Assembly: GCF_900103845.1 (NCBI RefSeq)
Contig: NZ_FNIJ01000017.1
Span: 79,364 to 143,363, forward strand
Origin: Pseudomonas jinjuensis
GTDB lineage: Bacteria > Pseudomonadota > Gammaproteobacteria > Pseudomonadales > Pseudomonadaceae
DNA: 64,000 bases
Direction: 5' to 3'
Part shown: positions 1 through 11,308 of the stretch, piece after piece
Layout: the number at the start of each line of letters is the position of its first letter
How positions within the stretch are numbered: the stretch's first letter is position 1
The notes under the pieces: model-generated
Database searches by the model: none
What the model saw: the letters and a program-made list of their open reading frames with translations, nothing else
What the model was told of the DNA's origin: nothing
Program-made: the position numbers and the translations under genes

Positions 1-1003
1 ACTCCCGCCGCGCCTTCAGCGCCTCGATCACCGGAATGCTCGACGGCGCATTGCCCAGCCCGACCGCCAGGTTGCGCAGCCAGCGCTCGTAGCCGGCGCG
101 GCGCAGCGGCGAGCCTTCGGTGCGGGAGAGGAATTCCTCCTCGCTCCAGAGGAACAGTGCGGCCAGGTCGGCGTTGTCCAACTGGTGGCGCGGCTGGAAG
201 TCGCCCTTGTCGGTGGCGCGGGCGAAGCGGTTCCACGGGCAGACCATCTGGCAGTCGTCGCAGCCGAACACGCGGTTGCCGATCAGTGGGCGCAGATCCT
301 CGGGAATCGCCCCCTTCAGCTCGATCGTCAGGTAGGAAATGCAGCGCCGCGCATCCAGCACGTAGGGCGCGACGAAGGCGGCGGTGGGACAGATGTCCAG
401 GCACGCCGAGCAGCGCCCGCAGTGCTCGCTGCCGTGGGGCGGATCGACCGGCAGCGGCAGGTCGGTGAACAGTTCGCCGAGGAAGAAGTAGCTGCCGGCC
501 TTGCGGTTCAGCACCAGGGTGTTCTTGCCGATCCAGCCGAGCCCGGCCTGTTCGGCGATGGCCTTTTCCAGCACCGGCGCGCTGTCGACGAAGGCGCGGT
601 AGCCGAACGGGCCGATCTCCTGCTGGATGCGCTCGGCCAGTTGCTGCAGGCGCTTGCGGATCAGCTTGTGGTAGTCGCGGCCGAGGGCGTAGCGCGACAC
701 GTAGGCTTTTTCCGGCGCGGCCAGCACTTCGGCCATCCGCGTATCGCCCGGCAGGTAGTCCATGCGCAGGGAGATCACCCGCAGCGTGCCGGGCACCAGC
801 TCGTCCGGGCGCCAGCGCTTGCTGCCGTGGGCACCCATGTAGTCCATCTCGCCCTGGTAGCCGGCCTCCAGCCAGCGCTGCAGGTGCGCGCCATGTTCTT
901 CGAGGTCGAGCCCGCTGATGCCGACCTGTTGGAAGCCGAGCTCGCGGCCCCAGGTCTTGATGGTCTCGGCGAGTTGCTGGAAATCGGGGATTGAATCGTG
1001 CAT
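1..1003 (-). CDS. queG: Epoxyqueuosine reductase QueG (3' end beyond window)
   Basis: Catalyses the last step of queuosine synthesis, reducing epoxyqueuosine in tRNA to queuosine with a cobalamin and two [4Fe-4S] clusters in the cytoplasm. About 334 residues are visible from the ATG; the C-terminus runs off the left edge. The first ferredoxin-type cluster motif, CGRCSACLDICP, lies near residue 195, and a second, CDDCQMVCPWNR, lies about 50 residues later; both match the family. The start reads MHDSIPDFQQLAETI. It is divergent from nnrD, with about 80 bases between the two starts, the usual Pseudomonas arrangement. Identification is firm; only the end is missing. Confidence 0.95.
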   Translation of the reverse strand, partial: MHDSIPDFQQLAETIKTWGRELGFQQVGISGLDLEEHGAHLQRWLEAGYQGEMDYMGAHGSKRWRPDELVPGTLRVISLRMDYLPGDTRMAEVLAAPEKAYVSRYALGRDYHKLIRKRLQQLAERIQQEIGPFGYRAFVDSAPVLEKAIAEQAGLGWIGKNTLVLNRKAGSYFFLGELFTDLPLPVDPPHGSEHCGRCSACLDICPTAAFVAPYVLDARRCISYLTIELKGAIPEDLRPLIGNRVFGCDDCQMVCPWNRFARATDKGDFQPRHQLDNADLAALFLWSEEEFLSRTEGSPLRRAGYERWLRNLAVGLGNAPSSIPVIEALKARRE

Positions 1004-1086
1004 GCGGGGCGGGGAAAGCGCGGATGGGGTGCGTATAATTCTGCCAGACCTTGCCGCTGGCGCCGAATTTCCCCGCCGGAATCCCC

Positions 1087-2586
1087 ATGACCGCACATCC
1101 CCACGACTCCCTGCCGACTGCCCTGTACAGCGCCGCCCAGGTGCGCGACCTCGACGCGCGCATCATCGCCGCCGGCACGCCGGGCTTCGAACTCATGCAA
1201 CGCGCCGCCCATGCCACCTGGCGCGCCCTGCGCCGGCGCTGGCCGGATGCAGGGGCGATCAGCGTCCTCGCCGGGCACGGCAACAATGCCGGCGACGGCT
1301 ACCTGATCGCCGCGCTGGCCCGCCGCGCCGGCTGGTCGGTGCGGGTGTTCGCGGTGGGCGATCCCGCGCGGCTCTCCGGTGATGCGGCGAGCGCCCATGC
1401 CGAAGCATTGGCCGCCGGCGTGGCGGTGCAGCCCTGGGCGGACGACTGCGAGCTGCAGGGCGTGCTGGTCGACGCGCTGCTCGGCACCGGTCTCGGCGGC
1501 GCGGTGCGCGAACCCTTCGCCGGGGCGATCCGGCGGATCAATGCCAGCGGCCTGCCGGTGCTGGCGGTGGACATTCCTTCCGGGCTCAGCGCCGATACCG
1601 GGGAAATCCTCGACGTGGCGATAAGGGCCGATCTCACGGTGACCTTCATCGGCCTGAAGATCGGCCTGTTCACCGCCCAGGGGCCGGATTGCTGCGGCGA
1701 CCTGGCATTCGACGATCTGGCAGCCGATCCCGCGCTGCTACAGGTCGCGCCGCTGGCGACCCGCCTTGCGCCTGCCAGCCTCGCGCGCCTGGCGCCACGG
1801 CCGAAGGCGGCGCACAAGGGCATGTATGGTCATTTGCTGGTGATCGGCGGCGACCACGGCATGGGCGGCGCGGTGCTGCTGGCGACGGACAGCGCGCTGC
1901 GCAGCGGCGCAGGGCTGGTCTCGCTGGCCACCCGCGAGCCGCACGTGGCGAGCGCGCTGGCGCGGCGGCCGGAAATCATGGCCCATGGCGTGGTGTCTTC
2001 CGCCGACCTGCTGCGCCTGGCCCAGCGCGCCGACGTGCTGGTGGTCGGCCCGGGGATCGGTCGCGAGGCATGGGGGCGCTGCCTGGCCAGCGCCGCGGCG
2101 AGCCTGGTTGCCGTCCAGGTCTGGGATGCCGATGCGCTCAACCTGCTGGCCGAAGGCGCGCTGCAGCAGCCGTCCGGCGACTGGGTGATCACCCCGCATC
2201 CCGCCGAGGCCGCGCGCCTGCTCGGCCGGACCACCGCCGAGGTGCAGGCCGACCGACCCGCCGCCGTCCGCGAGCTGGCGGCGCGCTACGACGCTGTGGC
2301 GGTACTGAAGGGCGTGGGCAGCCTGGTAGCCGCGCCGGATGGGCGCCTGGCGCTGTGTTCCCACGGGCATCCGGCGATGGCCGGGGCCGGGCTGGGGGAC
2401 GTGCTGTCCGGCATCATCGGCGCGCTGCTGGCGCAGAAGCTGGAGGCGTTCGACGCGGCCTGCCTGGCGGTCTGGCTGCACGCCCGTGCCGGTGAACAAC
2501 TCGGCAGCGAGGGACGCGGGCTCGCCGCCAGCGACCTGATCCCTGCCGTTCGTCAGTTACTTGAGGAATCGAATCCATGTCTTTGA
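1087..2586 (+). CDS. nnrD: Bifunctional NAD(P)H-hydrate epimerase / ADP-dependent dehydratase
   Basis: Repairs hydrated NADH and NADPH: the N-terminal YjeF_N half (roughly residues 1-210) epimerises the R and S hydrates, and the C-terminal ribokinase-like half dehydrates the S form using ADP. The N-half shows GHGNNAGDGY; the C-half shows the nucleotide-binding GAGLGDVLSG near residue 440. The ATG at 1087 is preferred over an in-frame TTG at 1051 because homologues start near YSAAQVRDLD. Its 3' end overlaps the ATG of tsaE, so the two are probably translationally coupled. The 499-residue length is normal for the fused enzyme (also named Nnr or YjeF). Confidence 0.93.
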   Translation: MTAHPHDSLPTALYSAAQVRDLDARIIAAGTPGFELMQRAAHATWRALRRRWPDAGAISVLAGHGNNAGDGYLIAALARRAGWSVRVFAVGDPARLSGDAASAHAEALAAGVAVQPWADDCELQGVLVDALLGTGLGGAVREPFAGAIRRINASGLPVLAVDIPSGLSADTGEILDVAIRADLTVTFIGLKIGLFTAQGPDCCGDLAFDDLAADPALLQVAPLATRLAPASLARLAPRPKAAHKGMYGHLLVIGGDHGMGGAVLLATDSALRSGAGLVSLATREPHVASALARRPEIMAHGVVSSADLLRLAQRADVLVVGPGIGREAWGRCLASAAASLVAVQVWDADALNLLAEGALQQPSGDWVITPHPAEAARLLGRTTAEVQADRPAAVRELAARYDAVAVLKGVGSLVAAPDGRLALCSHGHPAMAGAGLGDVLSGIIGALLAQKLEAFDAACLAVWLHARAGEQLGSEGRGLAASDLIPAVRQLLEESNPCL

Positions 2587-3041
2587 ATCTGTTCGCCGAT
2601 GGCGAGGAAGCCATGTACCAGTTGGGCGGGCGGATCGCGGCGGCAAGCGCAGGGAGGGGCGTCATCTACCTGCACGGCGACCTCGGCGCCGGCAAGACCA
2701 CCCTCTCGCGCGGCATTCTGCGCGGCCTCGGGCATTCCGGGGCGGTGAAAAGTCCGACCTTCACCCTGGTCGAACCCTATGAAATCGACGGGAAGCGGGC
2801 ATTCCACTTCGATCTTTACCGCCTCGCCGACCCCGAGGAGCTGGAATATCTCGGCATCCGCGACTACTTCGAGGGTGACGCGCTGTGCCTGATCGAGTGG
2901 GCCGAACGCGGTGCGGGCATTTTGCCAAAGGCCGACCTTGACATTACCATTGTCCCGCAAGCGGGTGGCCGCATGCTGCGCCTTGAACCGCACGGTGCGC
3001 GGGGGGAAGCCTGGTGTGCCACCCTGACCACAGGAGCATGA
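2577..3041 (+). CDS. tsaE: tRNA threonylcarbamoyladenosine biosynthesis ATPase TsaE
   Basis: ATPase partner of TsaB/TsaD in forming t6A37 on ANN-decoding tRNAs. The 154-residue protein has the family P-loop GDLGAGKTTLSRG near residues 35-47, followed by the TsaE signature KSPTFTLVEPYE and HFDLYRLADPEELEYLG. The start codon lies inside the 3' end of nnrD and the stop is 7 bases before amiB, so it sits in one transcription unit with both. Size and motif order are fully typical. Confidence 0.95.
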   Translation: MSLNLFADGEEAMYQLGGRIAAASAGRGVIYLHGDLGAGKTTLSRGILRGLGHSGAVKSPTFTLVEPYEIDGKRAFHFDLYRLADPEELEYLGIRDYFEGDALCLIEWAERGAGILPKADLDITIVPQAGGRMLRLEPHGARGEAWCATLTTGA

Positions 3042-3048
3042 GATAAAA

Positions 3049-4476
3049 ATGGGTTGGGGGTTGCGCCTGCGGGCGCTGTTGGCCGGGGTATTCGTTCTGC
3101 TGGCTATGACTGCCGGCGAGGTTCTTGCCGCCGCACAAATCAAGAGCGTGCGCATCTGGCGCGCACCGGACAACACCCGCCTGGTGTTCGACCTGTCCGG
3201 CCCCATACAGCACAGCCTGTTCACCCTCAGCGCGCCCAACCGCATCGTCATCGACATCAACGGCGCCCAGCTCACCACCGTGCTCGACAAGCTCAAGCTG
3301 AGCAATACGCCGATCACCGCCGTGCGTTCGGCGCAGCGCTCGCCCAGCGACCTGCGCCTGGTGCTCGACCTTTCCGCCCAGGTGACGCCGAAGAGTTTCG
3401 TCCTGCCGCCGAACCAGCAGTACGGCAACCGCCTGGTGGTCGACCTGTACGACCAGGGCGCCGACATCACCCCCGACGTGCCGGCCACTTCCGCGCCGAA
3501 CGTGCCCGCCGTGCCGGTCACTCCGAGCCAGCCGGTGGCCAGGGTGCCGGCTCCGGCGGGCGGCAAGCGCGACGTGGTGATCGCCATCGACGCCGGCCAC
3601 GGCGGCGAGGACCCGGGCGCGCTCGGCCCGGGCGGGCTGCACGAGAAGAACATCACCCTGTCGATCGCCCGCGAACTGCAGCGGCAGATCAACCAGATGA
3701 AGGGCTTCCGCGCCGAGCTGACGCGCACCGGCGACTACTTCATCCCGCTGCGCAAGCGCACCGAGATCGCCCGCAAGAAGGGCGCCGACCTGTTCGTCTC
3801 CATCCACGCCGACGCCGCGCCCAGCCGCAGCGCCTTCGGTGCCTCGGTGTTCGCCCTCTCCGATCGCGGCGCGACCTCCGAGACCGCGCGCTGGCTGGCC
3901 GATACGGAAAACCGTTCCGACCTGATCGGCGGCGACGGCGGCGTCAACCTCGACGACAAGGACCGCATGCTCGCCGGCGTGCTGCTCGACCTGTCGATGA
4001 CCGCGACCATGTCCTCCAGCCTGGACGTCGGCCACAAGGTGCTGACCAACGTCGGGCGCATCACCTCGCTGCACAAGAGCCGCGTCGAGCAGGCCGGCTT
4101 CATGGTGCTGAAGTCGCCGGACATCCCGTCGATCCTGGTGGAGACCGGCTTCATCTCCAATCCGGGCGAATCGCGGAAGCTGGCCAGCACCTCGCACCAG
4201 CAGGCCCTGGCGCGTTCGATTTCCTCCGGCATCCGCCAGTACTTCCAGCAGACGCCGCCGCCGGGCACCTATCTCGCCTCGCTGCGCGACAGCGGGAAGA
4301 TTTCCGCCGGCCCGCGCGAGCATGTGGTGCGTGCCGGCGAGAGCCTGTCGATGATCGCCGCGCGCTACGACGTCAGCATGGCGGCGCTGCGCAACGCCAA
4401 CAGCCTGAAGAGCGACAGCGTGCGGATCGGCCAGGTACTGAAGATTCCCGGCACCGCACTGGCGTCCCAGCAATGA
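3049..4476 (+). CDS. amiB: N-acetylmuramoyl-L-alanine amidase AmiB
   Basis: Periplasmic zinc amidase that cleaves the stem peptide from MurNAc to split septal peptidoglycan. Residues 1-28 form a signal peptide ending in GEVLAAA. An AMIN domain occupies about residues 30-130 and the Amidase_3 domain about 180-410, with zinc ligands in [10 protein letters not shown] (about residue 182), HEKNITL and SIHADA (about 252). A single LysM module ends the protein (about 428-472: [15 protein letters not shown]). The C-terminal LysM is typical of Pseudomonas AmiB. The stop overlaps the mutL ATG. Confidence 0.95.
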   Translation: MGWGLRLRALLAGVFVLLAMTAGEVLAAAQIKSVRIWRAPDNTRLVFDLSGPIQHSLFTLSAPNRIVIDINGAQLTTVLDKLKLSNTPITAVRSAQRSPSDLRLVLDLSAQVTPKSFVLPPNQQYGNRLVVDLYDQGADITPDVPATSAPNVPAVPVTPSQPVARVPAPAGGKRDVVIAIDAGHGGEDPGALGPGGLHEKNITLSIARELQRQINQMKGFRAELTRTGDYFIPLRKRTEIARKKGADLFVSIHADAAPSRSAFGASVFALSDRGATSETARWLADTENRSDLIGGDGGVNLDDKDRMLAGVLLDLSMTATMSSSLDVGHKVLTNVGRITSLHKSRVEQAGFMVLKSPDIPSILVETGFISNPGESRKLASTSHQQALARSISSGIRQYFQQTPPPGTYLASLRDSGKISAGPREHVVRAGESLSMIAARYDVSMAALRNANSLKSDSVRIGQVLKIPGTALASQQ

Positions 4477-6380
4477 GCGAATCGAAGCGTATCCAGCTGC
4501 TCAGCCCGCGGCTGGCCAACCAGATCGCCGCCGGCGAAGTGGTCGAGCGGCCGGCCTCGGTGATCAAGGAACTGCTGGAAAACAGCCTGGATGCCGGTGC
4601 CCGCCGCGTCGACATCGAAGTGGAGCAGGGCGGCGTGAAGCTGCTGCGGGTGCGCGACGATGGCGGCGGCATTCCCGCCGACGACCTGCCGCTGGCCCTG
4701 GCGCGCCATGCCACCAGCAAGATCCGCGAACTGGAAGACCTGGAGCGGGTGCTGAGCCTGGGCTTCCGCGGCGAGGCGCTGGCCTCGATCAGCTCGGTGT
4801 CGCGCCTGACCATGACCTCGCGCACCGCCGACGCGGAGCAGGCCTGGCAGGTGGAAACCGAGGGCCGCGACATGCAGCCGCGGGTGCAGCCGGCGGCGCA
4901 TCCGGTCGGTACTTCCGTCGAAGTCCGCGACCTGTTCTTCAATACGCCGGCGCGGCGCAAGTTCCTGCGCGCCGAGAAGACCGAATTCGATCATCTGCAG
5001 GAAGTCATCAAGCGCCTTGCCCTGGCGCGCTTCGACGTCGCCTTCCACCTGCGCCACAACGGCAAGACGATCTTCGCCCTGCACGAGGCGGCCGACGAAA
5101 TGGCCCGCGCACGGCGCGTCGGCGCGGTGTGCGGCTCGGGCTTCCTCGAGCAGGCGCTGCCCATCGAGGTGGAGCGCAACGGCCTGCACCTGTGGGGCTG
5201 GGTCGGCCTGCCGACCTTCTCGCGCAGCCAGCCGGACCTGCAGTACTTCTACGTGAACGGCCGCATGGTGCGCGACAAGCTGGTCGCCCACGCGGTGCGC
5301 CAGGCCTACCGCGACGTGCTGTACAACGGCCGGCACCCGACCTTCGTGCTGTTCTTCGAGGTCGACCCGGCGGTGGTCGACGTCAACGTGCACCCGACCA
5401 AGCACGAGGTGCGTTTCCGTGACAGCCGCATGGTCCACGACTTCCTCTACGGCACCCTGCACCGGGCGTTGGCCGAGGTACGTCCGGACGACCAGCTGGC
5501 ACCGCCCGGCGCCACCACGCTGACCGTGATGCGGCCGACCGGGCTGGACGCGGGCGAGTTCGGCCCGCAGGGCGAGATGCGCCTGTCCGAGAACGTCATC
5601 GAGGCGCCGGCTGCCGCGCCGGCCTGGGAGCCGCGGGCTGCGGGCTCCACCGGCGGTTCCGGCTCCGGATACGGCTATCAGCCGCCGCGCCAGGAAGTCC
5701 CGCCGCTGGCCGAAGCCCAGGGCGCCTACAAGGCCTACTTCGCGCCGCTGCCGGAAAACGCCGCGCCGCAGCCGCTGCCGGAAAGCGCGCAGGACGTTCC
5801 GCCGCTGGGCTACGCGCTGGCGCAGCTCAAGGGCATCTACATCCTCGCCGAGAACGCCCATGGCCTGGTGCTGGTGGACATGCACGCCGCCCACGAACGG
5901 ATCACCTACGAGCGCCTGAAGACCGCCATGGCCAGCGAGGGCCTGCGCGGCCAGCCGCTGCTGGTGCCGGAGTCCATCGCCGTCAGCGAGCGCGAGGCCG
6001 ATTGCGCCGAGGAGCATGCGGGCTGGTTCCAGATGCTCGGTTTCGAGCTGCAGCGGTTCGGCCCGGAGACCCTGGCGATCCGCCAGATTCCTGCGCTGCT
6101 CAAGCAGGCCGAGGCCAACCAGTTGGTGCGCGACGTGCTTGCCGACCTGCTGGAATACGGCACCAGCGACCGCATCCAGGCGCATCTCAACGAGCTGCTC
6201 GGCACCATGGCCTGCCACGGCGCGGTGCGCGCCAATCGCCGCCTGACCCTGCCGGAAATGAACGCCCTGCTGCGCGACATGGAAATCACCGAGCGCAGCG
6301 GCCAGTGCAACCACGGCCGGCCGACCTGGACCCAGCTCGGCCTGGACGAGCTGGACAAGCTCTTCCTCCGCGGCCGCTGA
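4473..6380 (+). CDS. mutL: DNA mismatch repair protein MutL
   Basis: Couples MutS mismatch recognition to strand excision. The 635-residue protein has the GHKL ATPase motifs in order: [21 protein letters not shown] and [12 protein letters not shown] proline/glutamine-rich linker (about 345-440) leads to the C-terminal dimerisation domain. That domain carries the endonuclease-type motif [12 protein letters not shown] at about residue 469, with Met in place of the usual Gln of DQHA; such motifs mark methyl-independent MutL with nicking activity. The ATG at 4473 overlaps the amiB stop. The same frame is open through all of amiB, but that upstream part is not homologous to MutL. Confidence 0.96.
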   Translation: MSESKRIQLLSPRLANQIAAGEVVERPASVIKELLENSLDAGARRVDIEVEQGGVKLLRVRDDGGGIPADDLPLALARHATSKIRELEDLERVLSLGFRGEALASISSVSRLTMTSRTADAEQAWQVETEGRDMQPRVQPAAHPVGTSVEVRDLFFNTPARRKFLRAEKTEFDHLQEVIKRLALARFDVAFHLRHNGKTIFALHEAADEMARARRVGAVCGSGFLEQALPIEVERNGLHLWGWVGLPTFSRSQPDLQYFYVNGRMVRDKLVAHAVRQAYRDVLYNGRHPTFVLFFEVDPAVVDVNVHPTKHEVRFRDSRMVHDFLYGTLHRALAEVRPDDQLAPPGATTLTVMRPTGLDAGEFGPQGEMRLSENVIEAPAAAPAWEPRAAGSTGGSGSGYGYQPPRQEVPPLAEAQGAYKAYFAPLPENAAPQPLPESAQDVPPLGYALAQLKGIYILAENAHGLVLVDMHAAHERITYERLKTAMASEGLRGQPLLVPESIAVSEREADCAEEHAGWFQMLGFELQRFGPETLAIRQIPALLKQAEANQLVRDVLADLLEYGTSDRIQAHLNELLGTMACHGAVRANRRLTLPEMNALLRDMEITERSGQCNHGRPTWTQLGLDELDKLFLRGR

Positions 6381-6390
6381 ATTCCAATAT

Positions 6391-6422
6391 CGTAGGATGG
6401 GTTGAGCGCAGCGATACCCATC
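6391..6422 (+). repeat. Half copy of a GTAGGATGGGTT...GATACCCATC palindromic repeat
   Basis: The mutL-miaA gap contains one arm of the repeat found complete at 41445-41520: GTAGGATGGGTTGAGC followed by a GCGATACCCATC segment. It is a common type of Pseudomonas intergenic palindrome. Only one arm is present, so it may be a decayed copy. Confidence 0.6.
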
Positions 6423-6448
6423 TCTCTCTTCTGTAATCGAGCCTGCCG

Positions 6449-7402
<954 letters not shown>

Positions 7403-7408
7403 GGATGA

Positions 7409-7756
<348 letters not shown>

Positions 7757-7768
7757 CGGGAGTCCGCC

Positions 7769-9070
7769 TTGTTCTTTGAGCGCCCGGGCGGTGGGGAACG
7801 GGCCATCCTTGTCCATCTGGAAGGTTCGGACCCCGAGGCGCGCGAAGATCCGCAGGAGTTTCAGGAGCTGGCTCGCTCGGCGGGCGCGGAAACTGTGGCT
7901 TTCATCAGCATTTCGCGCCACCAGCCTTCAGCCAAGTACCTGATCGGCAGCGGCAAGGTCGAGGAACTCCACGACCTGGTCGGCGCCGAGCAGGTCGAGC
8001 TGATCATCTTCAATCACACCCTCACGCCCAGCCAGGAGCGTAACCTGGAGCGCGCGCTCGAATGCCGTGTTCTGGACCGCACCGGGCTGATCCTGGACAT
8101 CTTCGCCCAGCGCGCCCGTACCCACGAGGGCAAGCTGCAGGTGGAGCTGGCCCAGCTCGAACACATGAGCACGCGCCTGGTGCGCGGCTGGACCCACCTG
8201 GAGCGGCAGAAGGGCGGTATCGGCCTGCGCGGCCCGGGTGAAACCCAGCTGGAAACCGACCGCCGTCTGTTGCGGGTGCGCATCCGCCAGATCAAGCAGC
8301 GCCTGGAGAAGGTGCGCAGCCAGCGCGAGCAGGCCCGCCGTGGCCGCCGTCGTGCGGACATTCCCTCGGTATCCCTGGTCGGCTACACCAACGCCGGCAA
8401 GTCCACGCTGTTCAACGCCCTGACCACCTCCGAGGTGTACGCGGCGGACCAGCTGTTCGCCACCCTCGACCCGACCCTGCGCCGCCTGCAACTGGACGAC
8501 GTCGGGCCGATCGTGCTGGCCGACACCGTGGGCTTCATCCGCCACCTGCCGCACAAGCTGGTCGAGGCCTTCCGTGCCACGCTGGAGGAATCCAGCAACT
8601 CCGACCTGCTGCTGCACGTGATCGACGCCCACGAGCCGGAACGCACGGCGCAGATGGAGCAGGTGCATGCGGTGCTCGAGGAGATCGGCGCCAACGAGCT
8701 GCCGATGCTCGAAGTGTTCAACAAGATCGACCTGCTTCCGGACTTCGAACCGCAGATCCAGCGCAACGAAGATGGCAGGCCGGTACGGGTCTGGCTCTCG
8801 GCGCGTGAAGCGCGGGGGCTGGATCTGCTCAGGCAGGCCGTGGCCGAACTGCTCGGCGACGATCTGTTCATTGGCACCCTGTGCCTGCCGCAGCGCCTCG
8901 GACGCCTGCGCGCGCAGTTCTTCGAGCTGGGCGCGGTGCAGTCCGAAGGACATGACGAACAGGGACATACGTTGTTGCAGGTTCGCCTGCCGCGGGTTGA
9001 GCTGAATCGCCTGGTCAGCCGTGAAGGCTGGCAGCCGGCGGAGTTCATTGCCCAACACACTTTGCAATAA
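7769..9070 (+). CDS. hflX: Ribosome-associated GTPase HflX
   Basis: GTPase that binds the 50S subunit and splits stalled 70S ribosomes. The N-terminal HflX domain and coiled-coil (about 1-190, with GIGLRGPGETQLETDRR) are followed by the G domain: G1 GYTNAGKSTLFN near residue 205, G3 DTVGFIRHLP and G4 NKID. Translation appears to start at a TTG with GGGAG 7 to 11 bases upstream; no ATG lies near the conserved N-terminus FFERPGGGERAILVHLEG. The length of 433 residues is normal. It is 12 bases downstream of hfq, in the same operon. Confidence 0.95.
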   Translation: MFFERPGGGERAILVHLEGSDPEAREDPQEFQELARSAGAETVAFISISRHQPSAKYLIGSGKVEELHDLVGAEQVELIIFNHTLTPSQERNLERALECRVLDRTGLILDIFAQRARTHEGKLQVELAQLEHMSTRLVRGWTHLERQKGGIGLRGPGETQLETDRRLLRVRIRQIKQRLEKVRSQREQARRGRRRADIPSVSLVGYTNAGKSTLFNALTTSEVYAADQLFATLDPTLRRLQLDDVGPIVLADTVGFIRHLPHKLVEAFRATLEESSNSDLLLHVIDAHEPERTAQMEQVHAVLEEIGANELPMLEVFNKIDLLPDFEPQIQRNEDGRPVRVWLSAREARGLDLLRQAVAELLGDDLFIGTLCLPQRLGRLRAQFFELGAVQSEGHDEQGHTLLQVRLPRVELNRLVSREGWQPAEFIAQHTLQ

Positions 9071-9166
9071 AGGCCGGGGTGCTGCTTTTGGCAGAGGCCC
9101 GGGCATTCTGTAGCATTGGTGGGCGCGCCGTAGGCGCGTTTTCGCGTTATTCAGATGGAGAGCGCT

Positions 9167-10333
9167 ATGGCCTGGAATGAGCCGGGTGACAACAAGAACG
9201 ACCAGGACCCATGGGGCGGTCGCCGTGGCGGCGGTCGCCAGGGTCCGCCTGACCTGGACGAGGCGTTCCGCAAGCTGCAGGACAGCCTGAACGGTATCTT
9301 CGGCAAGAAGCGCAGTGGCGGGGGCTTCGGCTCCGGTGGCGGCAAGGGTGGCAGCCTGGGCATCTTCGGCATCGGCCTGGCCGTGCTCGCCGTGCTCTGG
9401 CTGTACAACGCCGTCTACGTGGTCGACGAACAGGAGCAGGCAGTCATCCTGCGCTTCGGCAAGTACCACGAGACGGTCGGTCCCGGCCTGAACATCTACT
9501 TCCCGCCGATCGACAAGAAGTTCCAGGAGAACGTCACCCGCGAGCGCGCCTACAGCAAGCAGGGGCAGATGCTCACCGAGGACGAGAACATCGTCGAAGT
9601 GCCGCTCACCGTGCAGTACAAGATCAGCAACCTGCAGGACTTCGTGCTCAACGTCGACCAGCCGGAAGTCAGTCTGCAGCACTCCACCGAGAGCGCCCTG
9701 CGCCACGTGGCCGGCTCCACCACCATGGACCGCATCCTCACCGAGGGCCGCGAGCAGATGGCTACCGAGGTTCACGAGCGTCTGCAGCGCTTCCTCGATA
9801 CCTACCGGACCGGCATCACCGTGACCCAGGTGAACATCCAGAGCGCCGCGGCGCCGCGCGAGGTGCAGGAAGCGTTCGACGACGTGATCCGCGCCCGCGA
9901 GGACGAGCAGCGCGAGAAGAACCAGGCCGAGGCCTACGCCAACGGCGTGGTTCCGGAAGCGCGCGGTCAGGCGCAGCGCATCATCGAGGAAGCCAACGGC
10001 TACCGCGACGAGGTGGTTGCCCGGGCCCAGGGTGAGGCGGACCGCTTCACCAAGCTGGCCACGGAATACCGCAAGGCTCCGGACGTCACCCGCGAGCGTC
10101 TGTACATCGACACCATGCAGGAAGTCCTGAGCCAGACCAGCAAGGTCCTGGTCACCGGCCAGCAGGGGCAGAACAATCTGCTCTACCTGCCGCTGGACAA
10201 GATGATGACCGGTGGCCGCAGCTCCTCCAGCGCGAGCGCTGCGCCCAGCAGTACCAGCAGCACGCCGGATCTCGGCTCGCGGGTGGCTAACGACCTGCAG
10301 CAGCGCGATCCGCGTTCCAGGGAGAGTCGCTGA
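9167..10333 (+). CDS. hflK: Membrane protease modulator HflK
   Basis: SPFH/prohibitin-family membrane protein that forms cage-like HflKC assemblies around the FtsH protease. It has a Gly-rich cytoplasmic N-terminus (RRGGGRQGPPDLDEAFRKLQ), one membrane segment at about residues 64-85 and a periplasmic prohibitin domain. A long helical region rich in Glu/Arg/Ala ends in a Ser-rich tail. The ATG at 9167 is preferred to the one at 9155 because a GGAG ribosome site lies just upstream and the homologous N-terminus reads MAWNEPG. The stop overlaps the hflC ATG. Confidence 0.95.
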   Translation: MAWNEPGDNKNDQDPWGGRRGGGRQGPPDLDEAFRKLQDSLNGIFGKKRSGGGFGSGGGKGGSLGIFGIGLAVLAVLWLYNAVYVVDEQEQAVILRFGKYHETVGPGLNIYFPPIDKKFQENVTRERAYSKQGQMLTEDENIVEVPLTVQYKISNLQDFVLNVDQPEVSLQHSTESALRHVAGSTTMDRILTEGREQMATEVHERLQRFLDTYRTGITVTQVNIQSAAAPREVQEAFDDVIRAREDEQREKNQAEAYANGVVPEARGQAQRIIEEANGYRDEVVARAQGEADRFTKLATEYRKAPDVTRERLYIDTMQEVLSQTSKVLVTGQQGQNNLLYLPLDKMMTGGRSSSSASAAPSSTSSTPDLGSRVANDLQQRDPRSRESR

Positions 10334-11202
10334 TGAGTAACAAGTCTCTGATCACCCTGATCGCGGGCGTGGTCGTTGCCGTGGTCCTGTGGAGCTCGGT
10401 GTACGTGGTCCAGCAGACCGAGCGCGCCGTATTGCTGCGCTTCGGCCGCGTGGTCGATTCCGATGTGAAGCCGGGCCTGCACTTCAAGATTCCGTACGTC
10501 AACCAGGTGCGGAAGTTCGACGGACGCCTGCTGACCCTGGACTCGCCGACCCAGCGCTTCCTCACGCTGGAGAAGAAGGCGGTGATGGTGGATGCCTTCG
10601 CCAAGTGGCGGGTGGCCGATGCCGAGCGCTTCTACACCGCGACGTCCGGCCTCAAGCAGGTCGCCGACGAGCGCCTGTCGCGGCGTCTCGAAGCCGGCCT
10701 GCGCGACCAGTTCGGCAAGCGCACCCTGCACGAGGTGGTGTCCGGCGAGCGCGATGCGCTGATGGCCGACATCACCGCCTCGCTCAACCGCATGGCGCAG
10801 AAGGAACTGGGCATCGAGGTGCTCGACGTCCGGGTGAAGGCCATCGACCTGCCGAAGGAAGTCAACCGCAGCGTGTTCGACCGCATGAGCACCGAGCGTG
10901 AGCGCGAGGCCCGCGAGCATCGTGCGAAAGGCCGCGAACTGGCCGAAGGCATTCGCGCCGACGCCGACCGTCAGCGCCGCGTGCTGCTGGCCGAGGCCTA
11001 TCGCGAGGCGGAAGAAACCCGCGGTGACGGCGATGCCAAGGCGGCGGGGATCTACGCCCGCGCCTACAGCCAGGACCCCGAGTTCTATGCCTTCACCCGT
11101 AGCCTGAAGGCCTACCGCGAAAGCTTCGCGGACAAGAAGGACATGCTGGTGCTCGATCCCGACAGCGAGTTCTTCCGTTATCTGGAGAAGTCTAGGCAGT
11201 GA
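10333..11202 (+). CDS. hflC: Membrane protease modulator HflC
   Basis: Partner of HflK in the FtsH-regulating HflKC complex. The 289-residue protein begins with a membrane helix (about 5-24, ITLIAGVVVAVVLWSSVYVV). An SPFH domain contains RAVLLRFGRVVDSDVKPGLHFKIP, and the C-terminal helix ends in FFRYLEKSRQ. It shares bases with the end of hflK, indicating coupled translation and 1:1 synthesis. Two hairpins follow within 80 bases and probably end the hfq-hflX-hflKC unit. Confidence 0.95.
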   Translation: MSNKSLITLIAGVVVAVVLWSSVYVVQQTERAVLLRFGRVVDSDVKPGLHFKIPYVNQVRKFDGRLLTLDSPTQRFLTLEKKAVMVDAFAKWRVADAERFYTATSGLKQVADERLSRRLEAGLRDQFGKRTLHEVVSGERDALMADITASLNRMAQKELGIEVLDVRVKAIDLPKEVNRSVFDRMSTEREREAREHRAKGRELAEGIRADADRQRRVLLAEAYREAEETRGDGDAKAAGIYARAYSQDPEFYAFTRSLKAYRESFADKKDMLVLDPDSEFFRYLEKSRQ

Positions 11203-11207
11203 GTGCG

Positions 11208-11239
11208 TTCTCCGGCGGGCGGTGCCGCCCGCCGGAGAA
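11208..11239 (+). terminator. Strong GC-rich hairpin after hflC
   Basis: A perfect 15-bp inverted repeat (TTCTCCGGCGGGCGG and its complement) with a 2-base centre begins 5 bases after the hflC stop. It lacks a T tract, so it may be an RNA-stabilising stem or the first half of a double terminator. Confidence 0.65.
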
Positions 11240-11257
11240 AACGTGTTATCATGGGTC

Positions 11258-11280
11258 AGCCGGGAAATCCCGGCTTTTTT
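11258..11280 (+). terminator. Rho-independent terminator downstream of hflC
   Basis: An 8-bp stem (AGCCGGGA/TCCCGGCT) with an AA centre is followed at once by at least five T residues, the canonical intrinsic terminator form. It lies between hflC and the DUF2065 gene. Confidence 0.8.
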
Positions 11281-11308
11281 GCGTCCGCGAGATTCATGTA
11301 CGAGAGCC

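Noticed and set aside
3054..4472. Open frame upstream of mutL running through all of amiB
   Set aside because: It has no MutL homology and lies over a well-supported amiB gene; the open frame reflects high GC.
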